A stretch of 9,999 bases of DNA, from NCBI GenBank assembly GCA_964370015.1, contig CAYJHD010000075.1, positions 1 through 9,999 on the forward strand, written 5' to 3'. Positions within the stretch are counted from its first letter, which is position 1. Every line of letters begins with the position of its first letter. The stretch is from CAYJAD01 sp964370015 (GTDB taxonomy: Bacteria > Desulfobacterota > Desulfovibrionia > Desulfovibrionales > Desulfovibrionaceae). The notes below the pieces were generated by a model that had not been told where the DNA came from, did no database searches, and worked only from the letters and a program-made list of their open reading frames with translations. Shown piece by piece: positions 1 to 5,547 of this stretch. Made by a program: the position numbers and the translations under genes.

Positions 1-30
1 GAAAGTTTTTTGGAAAAGGGATGGGGGTTT

Positions 31-79
31 GGGGGAAGGGAAAGAACCTTTTGTTCACAAAAGGTTTTTCTCTTCCCCC
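31..79 (+). other. Long stem-loop in the leader upstream of ribH
   Basis: The arms 31-53 and 58-79 are near-perfect inverted repeats around a TTCA loop. The inner part AACCTTTTG/CAAAAGGTT (45-53 and 58-66) is perfect, and the outer part GGGGGAAG/CTTCCCCC continues it with one G-T wobble and one bulged G. No T-tract follows on either strand, so it is not a standard intrinsic terminator. Flanking bases 4-13 can also pair with 78-86 as an alternative outer stem. Elements of this look (G-rich arm, AAAAGG-type core) are, from memory, common between genes in Desulfovibrio-like genomes. The end of an upstream transcript or a repeated intergenic element are both possible. Confidence 0.6.
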
Positions 80-86
80 AAGAACT

Positions 87-116
87 CAACAAAACAATAA
101 AGCAACAAAACAATAA
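87..116 (+). repeat. 14-bp tandem direct repeat in A-rich leader
   Basis: CAACAAAACAATAA occurs at 87-100 and again at 103-116, a period of 16 bases, within a tract almost free of G that runs to the ribosome-binding site of ribH. Such unstructured A/C-rich leaders can keep a translation start open. No convincing -35/-10 pair is visible here, so whether ribH has its own promoter or is read from upstream riboflavin genes outside the window is unresolved. Confidence 0.5.
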
Positions 117-155
117 CATACTAAAACAAAAAAATATAAAATTTCGGAGGGATAT

Positions 156-626
156 ATGTCTAAAGTTCGTACCGTAGAAGGCATGTTGGATGCCAAGGGC
201 TTAAAGTTCACCATTATTGCTACCCGTTTCAATGATTTCATTGTGGATCGTTTGGTGGGCGGCGCAGTGGATTACTTGGTGCGTCATGGCTGTGCAGAAA
301 AAGATATCACCGTGGTGCGTATTCCCGGTGCATTTGAAATGCCTGTGGTGTGCAAAAAGATTGCCGCCAAAAAGGATTGTGATGGCATTTTAGCTTTGGG
401 CGCGGTTATTCGCGGTGGCACACCGCATTTTGATTTTGTGGCCAATGAAGCCACCAAGGGCCTTGCACAAGTGTCTTTGGAGTCGGGTATACCTGTGGGC
501 TTTGGCCTTTTAACCACGGATAACTTGGAGCAAGCCATTGAACGCGCTGGCACCAAGGCTGGCAATAAGGGCGTGGAAGCCGCCGCTGCTGTGCTTGAAA
601 CCGTGCGTGTGTTGGAGCACATTTAG
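156..626 (+). CDS. ribH: 6,7-dimethyl-8-ribityllumazine synthase
   Basis: RibH catalyses the penultimate step of riboflavin synthesis in the cytoplasm, condensing 5-amino-6-ribitylaminouracil with 3,4-dihydroxy-2-butanone 4-phosphate to give 6,7-dimethyl-8-ribityllumazine, the substrate of riboflavin synthase. At 156 residues it has the normal length of the family, which forms pentamers or 60-mer capsids. Visible family motifs are the substrate-stacking RFN at 24-26, GAFEMP at 58-63, GAVIRGGTPHFD at 82-93 with the catalytic-type His91, and GFGLLTTDN at 115-123, followed by the phosphate-side region around Arg130 and AGTKAGNKG. The start is fixed by GGAGGG at 146-151, four bases before ATG. 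The stop codon abuts the ATG of nusB, so the two are almost certainly co-transcribed. Other rib genes would be expected just left of the window. Nothing in it looks truncated. Confidence 0.96.
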   Translation: MSKVRTVEGMLDAKGLKFTIIATRFNDFIVDRLVGGAVDYLVRHGCAEKDITVVRIPGAFEMPVVCKKIAAKKDCDGILALGAVIRGGTPHFDFVANEATKGLAQVSLESGIPVGFGLLTTDNLEQAIERAGTKAGNKGVEAAAAVLETVRVLEHI

Positions 627-1085
627 ATGTCCAAAAAAGTAAGTCGCCGCAGTGAACGCGGTTTTGCGTTTCAGGTGTTATACAGCCTTTCTTTTGCCCC
701 TGCTCAAAGCCTTGAGGGAGTGCGTTCTGCATTTCGTAAATCTCCTGACTTTGTGGAAAAAGAAGATAGCATGGATGATTTGCATGGCTTTGCTTGGGAA
801 CTTGTTTCCGGCATTTGGAGCCGTGAAAAGGAATTGGATGAGCTTATCGCTGGCTTTTCGCACAATTGGCGTGTGAATCGTATGGGCCGCATAGAGCTGA
901 CCATTTTGCGTATGGGCTTGTATGAAATGCTGTTTAGAGAAGATATTCCTTCCAAGGTGGCCATCAACGAAGCGCTGGAACTTTCTCGTCAGTATGGCGA
1001 AGAAAGCGCACGTTCTTTCTTGAATGGTATTTTAGACGCCACGGCCAAAGCATTGGAAAGTGGCGAAATTACAAAACGTAAATAG
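627..1085 (+). CDS. nusB: Transcription antitermination factor NusB
   Basis: NusB binds the boxA RNA together with ribosomal protein S10 (NusE) and takes part in antitermination on rRNA operons. The 152-residue all-helical protein shows the family signatures: an Arg-rich start followed by AFQVLYSL (residues 14-21), a central helix with Arg-Met-Gly-Arg-Ile-Glu-Leu, the IPSKVAINEALEL segment, and the C-terminal YGEESARSFLNGILD block. ATG follows the ribH stop directly with no spacer. Its likely ribosome-binding site, GGAG at 614-617, lies inside the end of ribH, which points to translational coupling. Pairing of ribH with nusB is widespread in bacteria. The ribH-nusB-leuS order extends this into one transcription unit that probably ends at the terminator after leuS. 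Confidence 0.96.
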   Translation: MSKKVSRRSERGFAFQVLYSLSFAPAQSLEGVRSAFRKSPDFVEKEDSMDDLHGFAWELVSGIWSREKELDELIAGFSHNWRVNRMGRIELTILRMGLYEMLFREDIPSKVAINEALELSRQYGEESARSFLNGILDATAKALESGEITKRK

Positions 1086-1105
1086 AGTAGAAAAAGGTCG
1101 ATTTC

Positions 1106-3643
1106 ATGACGCAGGAAAAATATACCCCGGGCAATATAGAAGTGAAATGGCAAGCTCACTGGGATAAAGAGCAAACCTTTGCCGTTTCGCATGAAAGTGC
1201 AAAACCTAAGTATTATGTGCTGGAAATGTTGCCCTATCCTTCGGGTAATATTCATATGGGCCACGTTCGCAACTATTCCATTGGCGACGTGGTGGCACGC
1301 TTTAAGCGTATGCAGGGCTTTAATGTGTTGCACCCCATGGGTTGGGATGCTTTGGGCTTGCCCGCAGAAAACGCCGCCATTAAGAATAATACGCATCCTG
1401 CCGCATGGACTTTTTCCAACATAGCCAATATGCGCACCCAATTGCGCCGCCTTGGCTATTCCTATGATTGGAATAGAGAAGTGGCCACGTGCGTGCCGGA
1501 ATACTATCGTTGGGAACAGCTTTTCTTTTTGAAAATGCTGGAAAAAGACCTTATCTATCGCAAAAAAGCACCGCAAAACTGGTGCCCAGATTGCCATACG
1601 GTTTTGGCCAATGAGCAAGTGGTGGATGGCCTGTGCTGGCGTTGTGATAGCGTGGTGGAGCAAAAAGAACTGACTCAGTGGTTTGTGCGCATCACCGCCT
1701 ATGCCGAAGAGCTCTTGGCTGACCTTGATAAGTTGCATAAGGGCTGGCCTGAGCGCGTCATTGCCATGCAAAATAACTGGATTGGCAAATCCCACGGCGC
1801 GGAAATCACCTTCCCCTTGCAAGAAGCCATCACGGTGGATGGTAAGGAATATAAGGGCATTGATGTGTTCACCACACGCCCTGATACGGTGTTTGGTGTA
1901 AGCTTCATGACCCTTGCCCCAGAGCATCCCTTGGTGGAAAAACTCATTGCCGGCAAGCCTGAAGAAGCCAAAGTGCGCGCCTTTGTGGAACGCATTCGCA
2001 ATATGGATCGCTTGGACAGACAAGCCGATACGCTGGAAAAAGAAGGTATTGCCACCGGTGCTTATTGTACGCATCCCTTCACCGGCAAGCAAGTGCCCAT
2101 CTGGCTTGGTAATTTTGTACTGGCTGATTATGGTACCGGTGCTGTCATGGGTGTTCCTGCCCATGACCAACGCGACTTTGAATTTGCGCATAAATACGGC
2201 TTGAGCTTCATTCCTGTCATTCAGCCCGCCGGCGAGCCCACCTTGGATGTGAGCAGCATGACCGAGGCTTGGACGGGCGTGGGCACCATGTTTAATTCCG
2301 GTGAATTTGACGGCACGGACAATGAAGAGGGCAAAAAAGCCGTGGCTTCTGCCTTGGAAATGAAAGTGCTTGGTAAGCCCACCGTGCAATATCGTTTGCG
2401 TGACTGGAATATCTCACGTCAGCGCTATTGGGGCTCACCCATTCCTATTATTTTCTGCGAAAAATGCGGTGTGGTGCCGGAAAAAGAAGAAAACCTTCCT
2501 GTGGTGCTTCCGCTGGATGTGAAGACCAAGGAAGATGGACGCTCTCCTTTACCTGAAGCGGCTTCTTTTTATGCTTGCACATGTCCCACTTGCGGTGGCG
2601 AGGCCAAGCGCGAAACGGACACCATGGATACCTTTGTGGAATCTTCTTGGTATTTTGCACGCTATGCCGATGCACGCAACGAAAATGCTCCTTTTGATAA
2701 AGATATTATCAAGCATTGGATGCCTGTGGACCAATACATTGGCGGCGTGGAACATGCCATTTTGCACCTTTTGTATTCGCGTTTTTACACCAAGGCATTG
2801 CGCGACTTAGGTTTTTATCCCGAAGATATGGACGAGCCTTTCACCAACTTGCTCACCCAAGGTATGGTACTTATGGATGGTTCCAAAATGTCCAAATCCA
2901 AGGGTAATGTGGTGGATCCCACGCAAATGATAGAAAAGTACGGCGCCGACACCGTGCGCTTGTTCTGCCTTTTTGCTGCGCCGCCAGAGCGTGACTTTGA
3001 CTGGTCTGAAACGGGCATTGACGGCTCTTCGCGCTTCTTAAATCGCGTGTGGCGTCTTTTTGCTGAAGAGCGTGAATATCTACTGCCCATGGCTTCTTGC
3101 TCCAGCACGGCAGAGGATGCCAATGGTGCAGAAAAGAGCGATGTGGCCAAGGATTTACGCCGCAAAGAGCATTTGACCGTTAAGAAAGTGCAAAGCGACA
3201 TCGAAAATAAATACCAGTTCAACACAGCCATTTCTGCCATCATGGAATTGGTTAATGCCATGTATTTGGCACGTGAAGCTTTGCGCGACGAAGCAGGCCG
3301 TAAGGTATTTTCTTCGGCCATGGGCACGGTCATCACCTTGCTTTGCCCCTTTACGCCGCATATGAGCGAAGAACTGTGGCAAGACCTTGGCCATGAAGGC
3401 GAAGTGTCCGACATGCTTTGGCCCCAGTGGAGTGCCGAAGCCACTGCGCAAGATGTCATCACCTTGGTGGTACAAATCAATGGTAAGTTACGCGGTAAGC
3501 TGGAAATTCCTGCCGAAACTTCCAAGGAAGAAGCAGAAAAACTGGCTTTGGCCGATGAACAGGTGCAAAAGCATTTGGCAGGCTTAACCGTGCGTAAGGT
3601 CATTGTGGTGCCACAAAAACTGGTAAATATTGTTGCCAACTAA
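1106..3643 (+). CDS. leuS: Leucyl-tRNA synthetase
   Basis: This cytoplasmic class Ia aminoacyl-tRNA synthetase charges tRNA-Leu with leucine using ATP. At 845 residues it is a full-length bacterial LeuS. Landmarks in order: the HIGH signature as HMGH at 50-53 within PYPSGNIHMGHVRN; a first cysteine cluster, C160/C163/C177/C180, that probably binds zinc; the CP1 editing domain, with the threonine-rich TTRPDT at 256-261 and GVPAHDQRD at 349-357 (Asp354 is the likely editing aspartate); a second cysteine cluster around C451/C454 and C491/C493/C496; KMSKS at 594-598; then the anticodon-binding domain and a C-terminal leucine-specific domain ending in VRKVIVVPQKLVNIVAN. ATG lies 20 bases after nusB, behind a modest AAAAAGG. 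The terminator just downstream closes the ribH-nusB-leuS unit. Long antisense frames across this gene look like codon-bias shadows. Confidence 0.98.
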   Translation: MTQEKYTPGNIEVKWQAHWDKEQTFAVSHESAKPKYYVLEMLPYPSGNIHMGHVRNYSIGDVVARFKRMQGFNVLHPMGWDALGLPAENAAIKNNTHPAAWTFSNIANMRTQLRRLGYSYDWNREVATCVPEYYRWEQLFFLKMLEKDLIYRKKAPQNWCPDCHTVLANEQVVDGLCWRCDSVVEQKELTQWFVRITAYAEELLADLDKLHKGWPERVIAMQNNWIGKSHGAEITFPLQEAITVDGKEYKGIDVFTTRPDTVFGVSFMTLAPEHPLVEKLIAGKPEEAKVRAFVERIRNMDRLDRQADTLEKEGIATGAYCTHPFTGKQVPIWLGNFVLADYGTGAVMGVPAHDQRDFEFAHKYGLSFIPVIQPAGEPTLDVSSMTEAWTGVGTMFNSGEFDGTDNEEGKKAVASALEMKVLGKPTVQYRLRDWNISRQRYWGSPIPIIFCEKCGVVPEKEENLPVVLPLDVKTKEDGRSPLPEAASFYACTCPTCGGEAKRETDTMDTFVESSWYFARYADARNENAPFDKDIIKHWMPVDQYIGGVEHAILHLLYSRFYTKALRDLGFYPEDMDEPFTNLLTQGMVLMDGSKMSKSKGNVVDPTQMIEKYGADTVRLFCLFAAPPERDFDWSETGIDGSSRFLNRVWRLFAEEREYLLPMASCSSTAEDANGAEKSDVAKDLRRKEHLTVKKVQSDIENKYQFNTAISAIMELVNAMYLAREALRDEAGRKVFSSAMGTVITLLCPFTPHMSEELWQDLGHEGEVSDMLWPQWSAEATAQDVITLVVQINGKLRGKLEIPAETSKEEAEKLALADEQVQKHLAGLTVRKVIVVPQKLVNIVAN

Positions 3644-3653
3644 ATAATCCATG

Positions 3654-3695
3654 AAGCAGGGGAGAGGCATGCTTCTTCCCTGCTTTTTCATTTTT
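3654..3695 (+). terminator. Intrinsic terminator after leuS
   Basis: Arms AAGCAGGGGAGA (3654-3665) and TCTTCCCTGCTT (3674-3685) form a 12-bp stem with one G-T wobble around an 8-base loop. TTTTT follows at 3684-3688, and after CA a second TTTTT at 3691-3695. It begins 11 bases past the leuS stop and ends only 14 bases before the holA ATG, so holA is either read through it at reduced level or started from a promoter in this small space. Confidence 0.9.
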
Positions 3696-3709
3696 ACACA
3701 CAGAAATAT

Positions 3710-4726
3710 ATGTCAAGACCAGGCTTTTATTTTTGCATTTGCCCCGATTCGGGCCTCATGAAAGGGCACCTTGAGCAATTGCAAAAGGACTTTCCTGCCC
3801 ATGTGAGTGGCGATGCGCAAAGCTCAGGGCTTTTGGGCTCTGCTGCACCCACATCTGCCGTGTGGGAAAAGCACGTCTATTGGGGCGATGAGGATCTTTC
3901 CCAAGCTTTTTGGGAACATCTCATGCTGCAAGGTCTTTTTTCTAAACCACGCCTACTTATTTTGCGTAATGCACAAAATATTTCTGCCGCCAGATGGAAA
4001 GAGCTTTCCACTGCCTTGGCTAATCCTAACCCTTTGACATGGTTGATTATGTGTCTTGAAGGGCCCTGGGAAAAAGGCCAACCTAAACTGCCTGCACACC
4101 TTATAAAGCAAAAATCCTTGGCATTTGCAGATAAAAAAGGTTGGATTTGGCGTCACTCGGGGCTTGATATTCAGGGAATTAGGAAGTATATACAAAGTAG
4201 GGCGCATTCCCTCCCCCTTTCCTTTGATCCTCATGTCCTTGACGCACTGTGCGCCTGTGTGCCTCCGGACGCCGCGGCCATTGATAGCGAGTTGGAAAAA
4301 CTTCACCTTGCCGCCAATGACGGGCGTGTTCACATGGATATGGTAGGTTCTGGGTCATTTATACCAGAATCCAATATTTTTTCTTTCATGAACCAGATTT
4401 ATGCCGGAAATTTGAGCGCTGCATGGCGTGAAATTTATCGTAGTCAGAATGATTTAGAAGCTCTCTTATTTCCTTTCCTAGCTTTATTATGGCGTGATGC
4501 TAAAACGTTGTGGCAAATTTTAGCAGGGGACAATCCCCGCATGCATCCGTCGGCGGCCAGAGAAAAAGAAGCTTGTGCCAGGCGAATTGGTTTTCATGGT
4601 GTGGCACAAATTTTTGCTTGTATTGTGCAAGCAGAGCTTGGCATAAAGAGCGGTGAACGCAGTGTGGAACAAAGTTTAGAAGCCGTGGTGGCAGAACTTA
4701 CAACCATTTTTTCGCCTCGTCGGTAA
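3710..4726 (+). CDS. holA: DNA polymerase III, delta subunit (divergent HolA)
   Basis: The delta subunit is the clamp-opening part of the clamp-loader complex that places the beta sliding clamp on primed DNA. The 338-residue length fits the family. Identity rests on general pattern, because HolA sequences are weakly conserved: the FSKPRLLILRNAQ segment near residues 77-89, the DSELEKLHLAA stretch that matches the usual 'E..KL' helix after the lid region, FSFMNQIYAGNLSAAWREI as the domain III start, and ELGIKSGERSVEQSLEAVV as the conserved C-terminal 'AELxxKSG' helix. A Walker A is absent, as expected for delta. There is no recognisable ribosome-binding site before ATG. The next in-frame ATG (residue 17) would cut into the N-terminal strand, so I keep the first. 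The neighbourhood leuS-holA is common in proteobacteria and supports the call. Confidence 0.82.
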   Translation: MSRPGFYFCICPDSGLMKGHLEQLQKDFPAHVSGDAQSSGLLGSAAPTSAVWEKHVYWGDEDLSQAFWEHLMLQGLFSKPRLLILRNAQNISAARWKELSTALANPNPLTWLIMCLEGPWEKGQPKLPAHLIKQKSLAFADKKGWIWRHSGLDIQGIRKYIQSRAHSLPLSFDPHVLDALCACVPPDAAAIDSELEKLHLAANDGRVHMDMVGSGSFIPESNIFSFMNQIYAGNLSAAWREIYRSQNDLEALLFPFLALLWRDAKTLWQILAGDNPRMHPSAAREKEACARRIGFHGVAQIFACIVQAELGIKSGERSVEQSLEAVVAELTTIFSPRR

Positions 4727-4762
4727 GCTTTGTGATTAAGCCTTCTGGTGTCATGAGTTACG

Positions 4763-4776
4763 TATATAAATAAAAT
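4763..4776 (+). promoter_or_regulatory. AT-rich possible -10 region before radC
   Basis: The 90-base gap between holA and radC contains TATATAAATAAAAT, offering several -10-like hexamers (TATATA, TATAAA, TAAAAT). I find no good -35 element at the matching distance (TTCTGG at 4743-4748 is the closest), so a promoter is only possible. A short direct repeat, GCGTAA, lies at 4792-4797 and 4799-4804 just before the radC start. No terminator is visible behind holA, so read-through from holA is an equal option. Confidence 0.25.
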
Positions 4777-4816
4777 ATTCTTTTAGCCCTTGCGTAATGC
4801 GTAAGACTGTTTACTT

Positions 4817-5506
4817 ATGACAAGAAAGAGCACAAAGGATAATCTTCACCAAGGTCACAGACAACGTCTAAAAGCTCGCTTTGTGAGTGATCCTCAGCGT
4901 TTGGAAGATTATGAACTTTTGGAGCTTCTTTTGGGCTACGCGCTCATGCGAAAGGACACAAAACCTTTGGCAAAGCAACTCTTGCTGCACTTTGGCTCAC
5001 TGGGGCAGGTGCTCAATGCAAGGCAAGAAGAATTGGAGCAATTTGCCGGATTCGGCGCAGGAACATGGACATTATGGCTTGTTTTGCGCGAATGCACGGC
5101 ACGCACAGCGGTGGCCCCTCTTTTAGAAAAAGAAGTGCTTGCTTCGCCAGAGGCCATTGCTAAAGCAGCTCGGCAACGATTGATGGGGCTTACACATGAA
5201 GAATGTTGGATAGCCCTCGTGGATACGGGAAATCGTTGCTTTGCGTGGGAACGTCTGGTACAGGGAAGCCTGTCTGTCATTCCCATTACGCCGCGAGATA
5301 TTATAGCTAGGGTGCTCAAAAGCAAGGCCCATGGTTTCATATTGGTGCACAATCACCCCAGTGGTAATGCCAAGCCCTCGCGGGCAGATTTGGTTTTAAC
5401 AGAACATCTAAGGCAGTTAAGCCCACCCATGGGTATAGCCTTTATTGAACATATTATTATTACAGAAAAAGAATGTCGTAGTGTTTTATCAGGATATACT
5501 TTTTAA
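4817..5506 (+). CDS. radC: RadC family JAMM-domain protein
   Basis: RadC proteins carry an N-terminal helix-hairpin-helix DNA-binding region and a C-terminal JAB1/MPN+ (JAMM) metalloprotease-like domain. Their cellular role is unsettled; the historical link to repair has been questioned. Here 229 residues cover the full family: HQGHRQRLKARF at 11-22, DYELLELLLGYAL and a helix-hairpin-helix centred on residues 60-82, the acidic Glu128/Glu129 of the JAMM fold, PITPRDI at 156-162, and the metal motif HNHPSG at 178-183 with Asp191 in PSRAD. The usual DH in the 'GIxLLDHIII' strand is EH here (GIAFIEHIII, 206-215). The start is set by the conserved GHRxRL segment, which needs an N-terminus near residue 1. 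No ribosome-binding site is visible before it. lon follows after 41 bases, suggesting co-transcription. Confidence 0.93.
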   Translation: MTRKSTKDNLHQGHRQRLKARFVSDPQRLEDYELLELLLGYALMRKDTKPLAKQLLLHFGSLGQVLNARQEELEQFAGFGAGTWTLWLVLRECTARTAVAPLLEKEVLASPEAIAKAARQRLMGLTHEECWIALVDTGNRCFAWERLVQGSLSVIPITPRDIIARVLKSKAHGFILVHNHPSGNAKPSRADLVLTEHLRQLSPPMGIAFIEHIIITEKECRSVLSGYTF

Positions 5507-5547
5507 CGAGTTCCGCCTCTTTCTACGATGTTTGAGGAGTGAATATT

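Noticed and set aside
1..155. FMN riboswitch ahead of ribH
   Set aside because: The conserved RFN-element blocks are absent; the structure here is one long stem-loop with G-runs and an A-rich tail.
989..2389. Long antisense open frame of 466 codons across nusB and leuS
   Set aside because: It lies wholly opposite a confident leuS, has no ribosome-binding site or family motif, and is explained by codon bias in leuS leaving few stops on the opposite strand.
2815..3639. Antisense open frame of 274 codons at the 3' end of leuS
   Set aside because: It is rich in Ser, Cys and Lys with no domain pattern, typical of a reverse-strand shadow; leuS motifs on the + strand are decisive.
5539..5547. GTG at 5539 as the lon start, adding three residues
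   Set aside because: The GTG overlaps the GAGGAG ribosome-binding site itself, while ATG 5548 is at ideal spacing from it.
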